Source of the DNA: Bradyrhizobium sp. CCBAU 53340
GTDB taxonomy: Bacteria > Pseudomonadota > Alphaproteobacteria > Rhizobiales > Xanthobacteraceae
Direction: 5' to 3'
NCBI RefSeq assembly: GCF_015291645.1
Contig: NZ_CP030055.1
Coordinates: 5,642,001-5,706,000, forward strand
Length of the DNA: 64,000 nucleotides
Shown here: piece after piece, positions 42,301 through 51,851 of the stretch
How positions within the stretch are numbered: position 1 is the stretch's first letter
Layout of the letters: each line of letters starts with the position of its first letter
The notes under the pieces: model-generated
Seen by the model: the letters and a program-made list of their open reading frames with translations, nothing else
What the model was told of the DNA's origin: nothing
The model's database searches: none
Made by a program: the position numbers and the translations under genes

Positions 42301-43497
42301 CTAGCTCTTCGGCGGCTGCTTCTCCGACGCGGTCGCCGGCTTGCCGCCGGCGCCGACGACGCGCACCTGATCGCCGTCGGACAGGCCGTCCGGCGGGGCG
42401 GTGATGATGCGGTCATCTGCTGCAATCCCCGAGGCAAGCTCGATCTCGCGGCCAAGATCACGGGCGATGGTCACGGTCTTGAACTGCACCTTGTCGTCGG
42501 CGCCTACGGTCGCGACGCGCAGGCCGCTGCCGTTGAAGATCAGGGCGCTGGCGGGAATGCTGAGCGGCGCGGAATCGCGCTGGAGGCTCAGCTTGACACT
42601 GGCATAGCCGCCCGGCATCAGCTCGCCGCTCGAATTGTCGAGGCCAAGCTGCATGCGCGTAGTCCCCGAGGCGACATCGACGGCCTGAGAGGACGCCTCC
42701 ACCGTGGCCTGGAAAGTCCGGTTCGGATATTCCGGCAGCGAAATGGTGGCCTTGGCACCGAGCTTGATCGCCGGCACGTAGTTCTGTGGCACGTTGACGT
42801 AGACGCGCAGCTTGGTGATATCGGAAACCACGAACATCGCCGGGCCCGAGCTGCCGCCGGCGTTGATCAGCGCGCCGACGTCGGTGTCGCGCGCGGTCAC
42901 CACGCCGTCGAACGGCGCGGTGATCTTCTTATAACCGGCGAGCGCCTCAAGCCGCTCGACATTGGCCTGGCCGGACTTGACGGCGGCGTTCTTGTTGGAG
43001 AGATCGGCGCTGCGTTCGTCGATTTCCTGCGCCGAGACGAAATTGGAGGCGACCAGCGTCTTGCGCCGGTTCAGCGTGGCTTCCGACAGCCTGGCGCTCG
43101 CCTGCTGGCTGGCGAGATCGGCGCGGGCCTGCAGAAGCTGCTGGTCGAGATCGGGCGCCTCGATCTCGGCGATCACCTGCCCTGCTTTGACGCGGGCGCC
43201 GATGTCCGCACTCCAGCCCTTGAGATAGCCGGAGACGCGCGCGAAGATCGGCGCGCGGTAATAGGCCTCGAGCCGGCCCGGCAGATCGATGGTGGCGTTC
43301 AGGGTCTTGGCGTTCGGCAGCGTCACCGCCACGCTTGGAATGGCCTGGTCGTCGGTCCATTCCTTCAGCTTGGAGTCCTGCTCCTCGCGAGCGCGGATGC
43401 CGGAGCCGACCACGAGGCCCGCCGCGATCAGCGCCGCCACGCCGAAAATGCCCAATTTCCGGTGCGACACCGGGGAGCGGGGTTCAGTGGGCAACAT
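42301..43497 (-). CDS. RND efflux periplasmic adaptor (membrane fusion protein)
   Basis: 398 aa. An N-terminal membrane anchor (IFGVAALIAAGLVVGSG), a split lipoyl domain (ARVSGYLKGWSADIGARVKA; KKITAPFDGVVTARD), a coiled-coil hairpin between them (QQLLQARADLASQQASARL through NVERLEALAGY), and beta-barrel and membrane-proximal domains. It links the inner-membrane pump to an outer-membrane channel; no TolC-like gene is in the window. It overlaps the permease gene by 14 bp. Start at MLPTEPRS (ATG 43497). Confidence 0.93.
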   Translation of the reverse strand: MLPTEPRSPVSHRKLGIFGVAALIAAGLVVGSGIRAREEQDSKLKEWTDDQAIPSVAVTLPNAKTLNATIDLPGRLEAYYRAPIFARVSGYLKGWSADIGARVKAGQVIAEIEAPDLDQQLLQARADLASQQASARLSEATLNRRKTLVASNFVSAQEIDERSADLSNKNAAVKSGQANVERLEALAGYKKITAPFDGVVTARDTDVGALINAGGSSGPAMFVVSDITKLRVYVNVPQNYVPAIKLGAKATISLPEYPNRTFQATVEASSQAVDVASGTTRMQLGLDNSSGELMPGGYASVKLSLQRDSAPLSIPASALIFNGSGLRVATVGADDKVQFKTVTIARDLGREIELASGIAADDRIITAPPDGLSDGDQVRVVGAGGKPATASEKQPPKS

Positions 43498-46400
43498 GCG
43501 GAGTCTCCAAAGGGGCGGCGGCTTTGGCGCCTTGTTTCTTGTGTACCATGCTGAACACCACAGGAACAAACATCAGCGTGGCGAAGGTTGCAAAGATCAG
43601 GCCGCCGATCACGGCGCGGCCGAGCGGCGCATTCTGCTCGCCGCCCTCCCCTAACCCCAATGCCATTGGCGCCATGCCGATGATCATGGCGAGCGCGGTC
43701 ATCAGCACCGGGCGGAAGCGGACGAAGCCAGCCTCGAGCGCCGCCGCGATGGGGTCGCCGAGCTCCTCATAGCGCTCGCGTGCGAACGAGATCACGAGCA
43801 CGCTGTTGGCGGTGGCGACGCCCATGCACATGATGGCGCCGGTCAGCGCCGGCACCGACAGCGTGGTCTGTGTCGTGAACAGCATCCAGACGATGCCGGC
43901 GAGCGCGGCCGGCAGCGCCGTGATGATCACGAAAGGATCGGACCAGGACTGGAAGTTCACGACGATCAGGAAGTAGATCAGCACGACGGCCCCTAACAGG
44001 CCGAACAAGAGACCCGTGAAGGCGCTATTCATGGTCTGCACCTGACCGAGCAGCACCACAGAGGAGCCTTTCGGCACCTCCTTGGCAGTATCGGCGATCA
44101 GCTGACGGATGTCGGCGGATACCGCACCGAGATCGCGGCCCGAGGTGGTCGCAAAGATCTGAACCATGGACTGGATATCGTATTGCGACACCACCGCGCT
44201 CGACACTGAACGCTTGATGTCGGCGATGCCGCCGAGGATCGGCGACTGCGAATTGCCTGATGCGGTAATCGGCAGTGTCTGCAGCGCGCTGAGCGAGTCG
44301 ATCTGGTATTGCGGTGTCTGCATCACGATCGAATAGGACACGCCGTTGTCAGGGTTGAGATAGTAGGTCGGCGCGACCTGCGAGGAGCCAGCAAGATTGA
44401 CCACAAGGCTGTTGGTGACGTCGCGCTCGGTCAGGCCGACATATTGCGCGCGGGTCCGGTCGACGTCGATGTTGAAGGTCGGGTTGCTCGGCGATTGCTG
44501 GATGCGTGCATCGGCAACACCCGGAATCCGGCGGACCTTGGCCAGCAGATCGTTGGCGTAAGCGAAGTTCGCGCCGAGATTGGCACCGCGGATCTGCAGG
44601 TCGATCGGCGCCGGCGCACCGAAATTCAGGATCTGGCTGACGATGTCGGCGGGCAGGAACGCGAAGCTGACGCCTGGAAACATGCGCGGCAATTGCTCGC
44701 GCAACACGCGCACATGCTCCTCGGTCGGCTTGTGGCCTTCCCTGAGCTTGATCTGGATGTCACCGTCCTGTGGACCGATCACACCGGTGTTGTTGTAGGT
44801 CATGTTGATGCCGGAAATCGGCATGCCGATATTGTCGGTCATGGTCTCGATCTCGCCCGGAATCAGCTTGCGCACCGCCTTCTGCACGTCGGCAAGCTGG
44901 TTGGCGGTCTCCTCGACGCGGGTGCCGACCTGGGTGCGGACATGCATCAGGATGTTGCCGGCATCGACCGCGGGGAAGAAGTTGCGGCCCAGGAACGGCA
45001 CCAGCGCGAAGGACGCGCCGACCACGCAGAGGAAGCCGACGACGAACACCATGCGATGCGCCAGCGCGAGGCCCAGGAGGTTGTGATAGAAGCCGCGAAT
45101 GCGCTCGAAACGCTTCTCGAAACCGCGCTGGAACCAGACGAGCGGATTGCGCGACTTCGGCGGCTCGCCCTCGTGATGGACATGCGCGTGCAGCAGATAG
45201 TTCGCCATGGTCGGCACCAGCGTGCGCGACAGGATGAACGACCACATCATCGCGAACATCACCGCTTCCGCCATCGGCACGAACAGGAAGCGCGCGACGC
45301 CGGTGAGGAAGAACATCGGCACGAACACGATGCAGATACAGAGCAGCGAGACGAAGGCCGGCGTCACGATCTGGTTGGCGCCGTCGAGGATCGACTGCTC
45401 GACCGGCTTGCCCTGCTCGAGATGGTAATTGATGTTCTCGATGGTCACCGTGGCGTCGTCGACGAGGATGCCGACCGCGAGCGCGAGACCGCCGAGCGTC
45501 ATGATGTTCAGCGTCTCACCGATCGCCGACAGCATGATGATGGCGCCGAGCACGGAGAGCGGGATGGAGACCGCGATGATGACCGTCGATCGCCAGCTGC
45601 CGAGGAACAAAAGGATCATGACGCTGGTGAGCAGCGCTGCGATGACACCCTCGAAGGCGACGCCCTCGATCGCGCCGCGGACGAACACCGACTGGTCGCC
45701 GATGAAGCCGATCTTCAGCGCATCCGGCATCTGGTCCTTGACGTCGATCACCTTCTGCTTGATGCCGGCAATGATGTCGAGCGTCGAGGTCGCTCCCGCC
45801 TTCAGCACCATCATCAGCACCGAGCGGTTGCCGTCGACATGGACGATGTTGGTCTGCGGTGGATTGCCGTCCCTGACGGTTGCGACATCGCGGACATAGA
45901 CCATCGCGCCGTTGACGGTCCTGATCGGCAAATTGCCGAGCTCGTCGATCTTCAGCGGCGAGTTGTTGAGCTGGATGTTGTACTCGAACTGGCCGATCTT
46001 CTGGGTGCCGACCGGCGTGATCAGGTTTTGCGCCGCCAGCGCATTGGCGACGTCCTGGCCCGATAGCCCGCGCGCCTGGAGCGCGGTCGGGTCGAGGTCG
46101 ATCTGGACCTGGCGCAGCTTGCCGCCGAAGGGATACGGGATCGCGGCGCCCGGCACGGTGACCAGCGGCGTGCGGAGCTGGTTGATGCCGATGTCGGCAA
46201 GGTTCTGCTCGGTCAGGCCGTCACCGGACAGCGCGACCTGGATGATCGGCACGGTCGAAGCGGAGTAGTTTAGGATCAGGGGCGGCGTCGCGCCCGGCGG
46301 CATCTGCTTGATCAGCGTCTGCGAGATCGCGGTGACCTGCGCGTTCGCGGTGCGGATGTCGACGTTGGGCTGGAAGAAGATCTTGATGATACCAAAGCCG

Positions 46401-46663
46401 TTATAGGAATTGGCGGTGATGTGCTCGATGTCGTTGACGGTCGTCGTCAGCGCCCGCTGGAACGGCGTGGTGATGCGGCCGGACATCTGGTCGGGCGGCA
46501 GGCCCGTGTACTGCCAGACCACGCCGATGACGGGGATACGGATGTCCGGAAAGATGTCAGTCGGCGTCCGCAGTGCCGCCAGCGGTCCGATGATCAGAAG
46601 CAGGAGCGCCAGCACGACAAACGTGTAGGGCCGGCTCAGGGCAATGCGGACCAGAGCAATCAT
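43484..46663 (-). CDS. RND-family multidrug efflux permease
   Basis: 1059 aa, full length for AcrB-like pumps with 12 helices and two large periplasmic loops. TM4 carries the proton-relay acidic pair in GILVDDATVTIENI. The start MIALVRIALSRPYTFVVLAL and PTDIFPDIRIPVIGVVW are typical. A proton-driven exporter with the adaptor gene downstream. The first gene of the pair; no local repressor gene, so regulation is not evident. Substrates unknown. Confidence 0.95.
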   Translation of the reverse strand: MIALVRIALSRPYTFVVLALLLLIIGPLAALRTPTDIFPDIRIPVIGVVWQYTGLPPDQMSGRITTPFQRALTTTVNDIEHITANSYNGFGIIKIFFQPNVDIRTANAQVTAISQTLIKQMPPGATPPLILNYSASTVPIIQVALSGDGLTEQNLADIGINQLRTPLVTVPGAAIPYPFGGKLRQVQIDLDPTALQARGLSGQDVANALAAQNLITPVGTQKIGQFEYNIQLNNSPLKIDELGNLPIRTVNGAMVYVRDVATVRDGNPPQTNIVHVDGNRSVLMMVLKAGATSTLDIIAGIKQKVIDVKDQMPDALKIGFIGDQSVFVRGAIEGVAFEGVIAALLTSVMILLFLGSWRSTVIIAVSIPLSVLGAIIMLSAIGETLNIMTLGGLALAVGILVDDATVTIENINYHLEQGKPVEQSILDGANQIVTPAFVSLLCICIVFVPMFFLTGVARFLFVPMAEAVMFAMMWSFILSRTLVPTMANYLLHAHVHHEGEPPKSRNPLVWFQRGFEKRFERIRGFYHNLLGLALAHRMVFVVGFLCVVGASFALVPFLGRNFFPAVDAGNILMHVRTQVGTRVEETANQLADVQKAVRKLIPGEIETMTDNIGMPISGINMTYNNTGVIGPQDGDIQIKLREGHKPTEEHVRVLREQLPRMFPGVSFAFLPADIVSQILNFGAPAPIDLQIRGANLGANFAYANDLLAKVRRIPGVADARIQQSPSNPTFNIDVDRTRAQYVGLTERDVTNSLVVNLAGSSQVAPTYYLNPDNGVSYSIVMQTPQYQIDSLSALQTLPITASGNSQSPILGGIADIKRSVSSAVVSQYDIQSMVQIFATTSGRDLGAVSADIRQLIADTAKEVPKGSSVVLLGQVQTMNSAFTGLLFGLLGAVVLIYFLIVVNFQSWSDPFVIITALPAALAGIVWMLFTTQTTLSVPALTGAIMCMGVATANSVLVISFARERYEELGDPIAAALEAGFVRFRPVLMTALAMIIGMAPMALGLGEGGEQNAPLGRAVIGGLIFATFATLMFVPVVFSMVHKKQGAKAAAPLETPHVAH

Positions 46664-46857
46664 TCGTCAGGCAATTCCAAATACGGGGACACGGAACACG
46701 CCCCCGCGGTTCCTATTGCCATTTACCCGAACATCGCGGAAATGGCCAACGACAGCGTCTCACGCGCGGTCACTTCCCTGCTATCGCACTGCGAAATCGC
46801 ATTCCAGATATGCAGCCTCGCGTTCGGAAGACCGCGGAGCGCGCCTCTTCAGCGCGC

Positions 46858-46884
46858 AAAAAAGCAGCGCCCGAAGGCGCCGCT
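46858..46884 (-). terminator. Rho-independent terminator of the chemoreceptor gene
   Basis: On the reverse strand AGCGGCGCC-TTCG-GGCGCTGCT forms a 9-bp stem (one G-U) closed by a UUCG-type tetraloop and followed by six T. It ends 24 bp after the chemoreceptor stop. The rest of the 244-bp gap to the efflux permease holds nothing else I can identify. Confidence 0.9.
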
Positions 46885-46907
46885 TTCAAACCTGCACCGT
46901 CTTGGGC

Positions 46908-48599
46908 CTACGCTGCGCGAACCGAGCCCAAGAACTTGCTGACCTCGTTCTTCAACCGGCTCGAATCGTTGGACAGCATTTGCGCCGCCGACAGCACCTG
47001 AGAGGAGGCCGTGCCGGTCTCGGTCGCTCCGCGCTGCACGTCGGTGATGTTGGAAGAGACCTGCTGGGTGCCATGCGCGGCCTGCTGCACGTTGCGGGCG
47101 ATCTCCTGGGTCGCTGCGCCCTGCTCTTCAACGGCCGCTGCAATCGCCGACGAGATCTCCGAGAGGCGCTCGATGGTCGAGGAGATTTCCTTGATCGCTC
47201 CGACGGAGTCATTGGTCGCAGCCTGGATGCCGGAGATCTGCTGACCGATCTCGTCAGTCGCCTTCGCGGTCTGCTCGGCGAGCGCCTTCACTTCGGAGGC
47301 GACCACGGCGAAGCCGCGACCGGCTTCACCGGCGCGCGCCGCCTCGATGGTGGCGTTCAGCGCCAGCAGGTTGGTCTGGCCGGCGATGGTATTGATCAGT
47401 TCGACGACATCGCCGATGCGCGAGGCGGCCTTGGACAGCTCGCTGACGCGCTCGGTGGTGGCGCGCGCCTGGACGACGGCGTCACCCGCCATCCGCGCCG
47501 ATTCCTGCACCTGACGGCTGATCTCGCCTACCGACGACGCCATCTCCTCGGTCGCCGAAGCCACCGACTGCACGTTGGTCGAGGCTTCCTCCGAGGCTCC
47601 GGCAACGGTGGTCGCCAGCCTTTGGGAGCGGTCGGCGGTCGACGTCAGCGTCGAGGCGGAGGCCTCGAGCTGGGTCGAGGCCGACGACACGGTCTGAACG
47701 ATTTCGCCGATCATCGTCTCGAATTCGCGGGTGATGTTGTCGACGCGGCGTCCCCGCTCGATCTTGGCCTCGGCGTCGGCCGCAGCAGCCTCGTCGGCAG
47801 CCTGCTTCGCGATCAGGGCTTCCTTGAAGACCTGAAGCACGTCGGCCATCGCGCCGATCTCGGTCTTCTCACCCCGGTGCGGGACCTCGGCGGAGAGGTC
47901 GCCGTGGCCCAGCGCCTGCATTGGCCGGGTGATCGAGTCGATGCCGGCTGAAACGTCCCGGACGAGGTAGAAGCCGACGCCGATGCCGGCCATCACGGCA
48001 GCACCGAGAATGATCGCGACCAGCATGAACGCGAAGGAATAGCTGTCATCGGCATCCCGGGCGGCCTGGTCGCCGCCCCTGGTGTTGAGCTCGATAGCTT
48101 TCGCCAGGACCTCGTCAGACTTCAGACCGATCTTGTTGACGGTCTTGGTGTTCAACTCATGTGCCGCGTGCGGGACCTTGCCAAACGCGTTGCGCGACAA
48201 TTCCATGACGTCTTCGGCGCCCTTCTGATATTCGGCCCACAGTGTTGACCACTCCTCATAGAGCGCCCGCTCTTCCGGCGAAGTGATCATGGCCTCGTAG
48301 GTCTTTCGGGTTTTGCCCAGCGCCTCGGTCACAGTCGCCGCAGTCGTTTCAGCCGCCAACTTGTCATCCAGGGTCTCGGACAGCATGTGCTCGCGAAGGA
48401 CGTTGCGATAGGTGATGACGCCAGCCCGCAGCTCGCCAAGCACGCGCACGCTGGGCATCCAGCTCGTGGTGATGTCGACGGTATTGGCGTTCATCGACCG
48501 CATCTTCATGACGGCGAGCAGGCCCATGCCGGTCATGGCAAGCAGCAGGAACGCCAAGACGCTGATGATCTTGGCGCGGATGGAGATCTTGGCGAGCAT
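46908..48599 (-). CDS. Methyl-accepting chemotaxis protein
   Basis: 563 aa. TM1 at about residues 12-30, then a helical periplasmic sensor of the four-helix-bundle kind (about 31-190). TM2 is at about 190-212 ([20 protein letters not shown]), followed by a HAMP domain ([20 protein letters not shown]). The signalling domain has the hairpin tip [20 protein letters not shown] and [16 protein letters not shown]. It relays ligand binding to CheA/CheW. No CheB/CheR-type C-terminal pentapeptide is present. Start at [10 protein letters not shown] (ATG 48599). Confidence 0.95.
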   Translation of the reverse strand: MLAKISIRAKIISVLAFLLLAMTGMGLLAVMKMRSMNANTVDITTSWMPSVRVLGELRAGVITYRNVLREHMLSETLDDKLAAETTAATVTEALGKTRKTYEAMITSPEERALYEEWSTLWAEYQKGAEDVMELSRNAFGKVPHAAHELNTKTVNKIGLKSDEVLAKAIELNTRGGDQAARDADDSYSFAFMLVAIILGAAVMAGIGVGFYLVRDVSAGIDSITRPMQALGHGDLSAEVPHRGEKTEIGAMADVLQVFKEALIAKQAADEAAAADAEAKIERGRRVDNITREFETMIGEIVQTVSSASTQLEASASTLTSTADRSQRLATTVAGASEEASTNVQSVASATEEMASSVGEISRQVQESARMAGDAVVQARATTERVSELSKAASRIGDVVELINTIAGQTNLLALNATIEAARAGEAGRGFAVVASEVKALAEQTAKATDEIGQQISGIQAATNDSVGAIKEISSTIERLSEISSAIAAAVEEQGAATQEIARNVQQAAHGTQQVSSNITDVQRGATETGTASSQVLSAAQMLSNDSSRLKNEVSKFLGSVRAA

Positions 48600-48703
48600 A
48601 ATCAGGTCTCTCGTGCTGGCGCGGGCGTGCGTCCGGACGTCTTGGGAATCAACCAAAGGGAGCTGCGCCGGCATCCAGCCACAGGGCAGATGCAAGCGGT
48701 GAC

Positions 48704-48719
48704 TCCGTACCGGTACGGA
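48704..48719. promoter_or_regulatory. Perfect 16-bp palindrome upstream of the chemoreceptor gene
   Basis: TCCGTACCGGTACGGA is identical to its reverse complement. It lies about 105 bp upstream of the chemoreceptor start and 40 bp after the otnK stop. No T tract follows on the reverse strand, so it looks more like an operator than a terminator. Confidence 0.45.
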
Positions 48720-48758
48720 ACCCGAAAGAGATGAACAGCGCGCTAAGATGCCCTGCGC

Positions 48759-50036
48759 TCAGTGCATGAGTCTCATCGCATCCGAGAAAAACTCCGGCCC
48801 GCCGAAGTTGCCGGACTTCAGCGCCAGCAACATCTCGCCGGCCGCAGCGCCTACCGCACGCAACACCGGGACGCCCGCGGCGATCTCCGCTCCGACGAGA
48901 AATCCGGGAATCTTCAGCCGATCAACGACCGCTCCGGATGTCTCACCACCTGCGACGATCAGCCGCCGCACGCCTGATTTCACGAGATTTTCGGCGATCT
49001 CGGCCATCATCTGCTCGATCGCGTGCCCGGCAGCGTCGCGGCCGTGGCGCGCCTGAAGCGCGGCAACGTCAGCCGGCGTCGCGCTCGACGCAATCAGCAC
49101 AGGACCTTGGGCCAACCGCGGCGCCGCCCAGTCCAGCACGCGCTGCGTTTCATTTTCCCCCGTAAGAATACGGTCGGTGTCGAGATGCAACACCGGCATG
49201 ACGCGTTCGGCGTTGGCGATCTGCTGCAGGGTGGCCTGCGAACAGCTGCCGGCGAGGCACGCCACCTGTCCGCCGACGGCGGCTCCCTGCTGGCTGCCGG
49301 CTGCGGCCGATTTGACCTTGCCGGTCGACACCAGCGCGCGGGCGAGCCCAAGGCCGATGCCGGAGGCGCCGACCGAGAGCCGGTGCTCCGCCGCCACAAG
49401 GCCGATGGTCTCGAGGTCGCGGTCGAACACGGCGTCGATGATCGCAGCGCCAATGCCCTTGGCCGAGAGTTCGGCAAGCCGGCTCCGCACGGCCTCCGAC
49501 CCGCGCGAGAGTGTCGCGAGGTCGATAAGGCCGACCTGCGTCTTGCTCTGGCGCGCCAGAACACGCACCAGGTTGGAATCGTGCATCGGATTGAGCGGGT
49601 GGTCCTTCAGCGGGCTTTCGTTCAGCGGCACGGCGCCGACGAACAGATTGCCCTGATAGACAGTGCGGCCGGTCTCGGGAAAGGCCGGCGTCACCAGCAC
49701 GACGGCCTCGCCGCAATCGGCGCGCAGCGCGTCCATGACAGGGCCGATATTGCCTGCATCGGTGGAATCGAAGGTCGAGCAGATCTTGAACAGCACATGG
49801 CGCGCGCCGCGGCCGCGCAGCCATGTCTCGGCCGCACGGGAGCGCGACACGGCAAGCCCCGCCTCGATCGAGCGGCTCTTCAGCGACACCACGACGGCAT
49901 CGACCTCGGGCAGCGCCAGATCATCGGCGGGCACGCCGATGGTTTGCACCGTGCGCAGGCCCGCGCGCGTCAGCGTGTTGGCGAGATCGGAGGCGCCGGT
50001 GTAATCGTCGGCGATACAGCCCAATGCAAGTGTCAC
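48759..50036 (-). CDS. otnK: 3-oxo-tetronate kinase
   Basis: 425 aa four-carbon acid sugar kinase (former DUF1537 family). The N-terminal substrate domain starts LGCIADDYTGASDLANTL; KICSTFDSTDAGNIG is the second sugar-acid segment; the C-terminal nucleotide domain has VAGGETSGAVVDRLKI and LKSGNFGGPEFF. It phosphorylates 3-oxo-tetronate at O4. The start is GTG overlapping the otnI stop (GTGA), so the two are coupled. It is the last gene of the leftward ltnD-otnI-otnK operon. Confidence 0.93.
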   Translation of the reverse strand: MTLALGCIADDYTGASDLANTLTRAGLRTVQTIGVPADDLALPEVDAVVVSLKSRSIEAGLAVSRSRAAETWLRGRGARHVLFKICSTFDSTDAGNIGPVMDALRADCGEAVVLVTPAFPETGRTVYQGNLFVGAVPLNESPLKDHPLNPMHDSNLVRVLARQSKTQVGLIDLATLSRGSEAVRSRLAELSAKGIGAAIIDAVFDRDLETIGLVAAEHRLSVGASGIGLGLARALVSTGKVKSAAAGSQQGAAVGGQVACLAGSCSQATLQQIANAERVMPVLHLDTDRILTGENETQRVLDWAAPRLAQGPVLIASSATPADVAALQARHGRDAAGHAIEQMMAEIAENLVKSGVRRLIVAGGETSGAVVDRLKIPGFLVGAEIAAGVPVLRAVGAAAGEMLLALKSGNFGGPEFFSDAMRLMH

Positions 50037-50815
50037 GGCTTCACTCCCGCATAGGGCTTGAACCAGGCAAGACCGTCGGTGGTCTTGCCGCGCGGATTGT
50101 ATTCGCAGCCGACGAAACCGGCATAGCCGAGGCGGTCGAGCTCGTCGAACAGGAACGGATAATTCAGCTCCTCGCCATCGGGCTCGTTGCGCGACGGGAT
50201 GCTGGCGATCTGGATGTGGCCGATGATCGGCATCATCTCGCGCAGCCGCATGGTGACGTCGCCATGAATGATCTGGCAGTGATAGATGTCGAACTGGAGC
50301 TTCAGGTTCGGAAGCCGCAGCTCCTGGATCAGGTCACGCGCGAAGCCGAAATCGTTGAGGAAGTAGCCGGGCACGTTGCGGGCGTTGATCGGCTCGAGCA
50401 CGATGTCGATGCCGTGCGGCCCAAAGAATTCCGCGGTCCACGCCACCGATTTGTAGAAGGCCTCGATCGCGACGCGCTCGCCGCGATTGGCAATGCCGGC
50501 CATCAAATGCAACCGCTTGACGCCGGTCGCCTTGGCGTAAGGCAGCGCGGTCTCCAGGCTTGCCTTGAGATCATTGAAGCGCGAGGGAAGCGCGGCAAAG
50601 CCTTTCTCGCCCGCGCTCCAGTCACCCGGCGGCAGGTTGAACAGCGCCTGGGTCAGGCCGTTGCGCTTCAGCCGCTCGCCAACCGCTTCGACCGGATGAT
50701 CATAAGGAAAGAGAAACTCGACGGCGGTGAACCCGGCCCGCGCAGCGGCATCGAAGCGATCGAGGAACGGCACCTCGGTGAACATCATCGAGAGGTTGGC
50801 GGCAAAACGGGGCAT
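50033..50815 (-). CDS. otnI: 2-oxo-tetronate isomerase
   Basis: 260 aa TIM-barrel isomerase of the hydroxypyruvate-isomerase family. Landmarks: FAANLSMMFTEVPFLDRFDA, GFTAVEFLFPYD, DIVLEPINARNVPGYFL, LQFDIYHCQIIHGDV, and YAGFVGCEYNPRG, carrying the metal-binding Glu, Asp, His and Glu positions. With OtnK and LtnD beside it, the role is 2-oxo-tetronate to 3-oxo-tetronate, not hydroxypyruvate/tartronate semialdehyde. 13 bp downstream of ltnD. Confidence 0.92.
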   Translation of the reverse strand: MPRFAANLSMMFTEVPFLDRFDAAARAGFTAVEFLFPYDHPVEAVGERLKRNGLTQALFNLPPGDWSAGEKGFAALPSRFNDLKASLETALPYAKATGVKRLHLMAGIANRGERVAIEAFYKSVAWTAEFFGPHGIDIVLEPINARNVPGYFLNDFGFARDLIQELRLPNLKLQFDIYHCQIIHGDVTMRLREMMPIIGHIQIASIPSRNEPDGEELNYPFLFDELDRLGYAGFVGCEYNPRGKTTDGLAWFKPYAGVKP

Positions 50816-50828
50816 TGGAAATCCTCTC

Positions 50829-51746
50829 CTACTTGTCGCCGGGAAGCTTGACGCCGGTCACCTGCGCGTACATGCGCGCGACCGAGGCGTCGTCATCGCG
50901 GCCCATGCCGGCGGCAGCCGTCATCAGGAACATCTGGAGCGCCGCGGCCGAGACCGGCACCGGAAATCTGGCGCTGCGCGCCATGTCCTGGATGATGCCG
51001 AGATCCTTGACGAAGATCTCGACGGCACTGCGCGGCGTGTAGTCCCCGTCGAGCACATGCGGCATGCGGTTCTCGAACATCCAGGAATTGCCGGCCGATG
51101 CCGTGATCACCTCATAGACCTTGCGAATGTCGAGGCCCTGCTTGGCGGCAAACGCCATGGCTTCGCTGGCGGCGGCGATATGCACGCCGGCGAGCAGTTG
51201 GTTGATCATCTTGAAGGCGGCGCCCTGCCCTGCGGCATCGCCAAGCTCGTAGAGCTTCGCGGCCATGGCATCAAGCGCCGGGCGCGCCTTGGCGAACGCT
51301 GCCGGGCTGCCGGAAGCAAGGATCGTCAGTTCGCCCTGGGCTGCCCGCTGCGCGCCGCCGGAAATCGGGGCATCGAGATAGTGTCGACCGGTCGCCTCCA
51401 ATTGCTTGGCGAGGCGACGCGCAACGTCCGGGTCCATGGTGGCGGAGGAAATGAAGACGCTGTCCTTCGGCATGGCGTCGGCGGCGCCATCCTTGCCAAA
51501 CAGGATCGCTTCGGTCTGCGCGGCATTGACGACCACGCTGACAACGATATCGGCGTCCTTGGCCGCCTCGGCCGGCGTTGTTGCGCCGGCGCCGCCGTCC
51601 TTCACAAAAAGAGCGACCGTATCGGCCGAAAGGTCGCAGCCGGTGACGGCATGGCCGGCGCGCTTCAGCGAGGTCGCCATGCCGTATCCCATCGAGCCGA
51701 GCCCGATGACGGCGATGCGCTGGTTTTGTGAGGTGGAGGCGGACAT
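50829..51746 (-). CDS. ltnD: L-threonate dehydrogenase
   Basis: 305 aa beta-hydroxyacid dehydrogenase. NAD-binding RIAVIGLGSMGYGMATSLKR, the substrate segment YLDAPISGGAQRAAQGELTI and the catalytic Lys in AAFKMINQLLAGVHIAAASE are intact. In this operon it oxidises L-threonate to 2-oxo-tetronate; the erythronate route uses an unrelated dehydrogenase, so the family choice points to threonate. First gene of the operon. Start at MSASTSQNQR (ATG 51746). Confidence 0.9.
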   Translation of the reverse strand: MSASTSQNQRIAVIGLGSMGYGMATSLKRAGHAVTGCDLSADTVALFVKDGGAGATTPAEAAKDADIVVSVVVNAAQTEAILFGKDGAADAMPKDSVFISSATMDPDVARRLAKQLEATGRHYLDAPISGGAQRAAQGELTILASGSPAAFAKARPALDAMAAKLYELGDAAGQGAAFKMINQLLAGVHIAAASEAMAFAAKQGLDIRKVYEVITASAGNSWMFENRMPHVLDGDYTPRSAVEIFVKDLGIIQDMARSARFPVPVSAAALQMFLMTAAAGMGRDDDASVARMYAQVTGVKLPGDK

Positions 51747-51817
51747 ACAACTAACCCTTGCGAACGTTTCCTGGACGGCCGGCCTTTGCGACGGCTCGCG
51801 ATCTCGCATAACACGGC

Positions 51818-51833
51818 TTGGCCACGCTGCCAA
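51818..51833. promoter_or_regulatory. Inverted repeat between ltnD and otnC
   Basis: TTGGC-CACGCT-GCCAA is a 16-bp interrupted palindrome, embedded in the looser GCTTGGC/GCCAAAGC. It lies in the 105-bp divergent region and could bind a regulator of both threonate transcripts. No regulator gene is adjacent. Confidence 0.4.
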
Positions 51834-51851
51834 AGCGTGAGACAAGCGGGC

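Noticed and set aside
44309..46066. 585-codon forward frame inside the RND permease
   Set aside because: It is antisense to a full-length AcrB-like protein and is dominated by His, Arg, Asp and Glu; no real domain.
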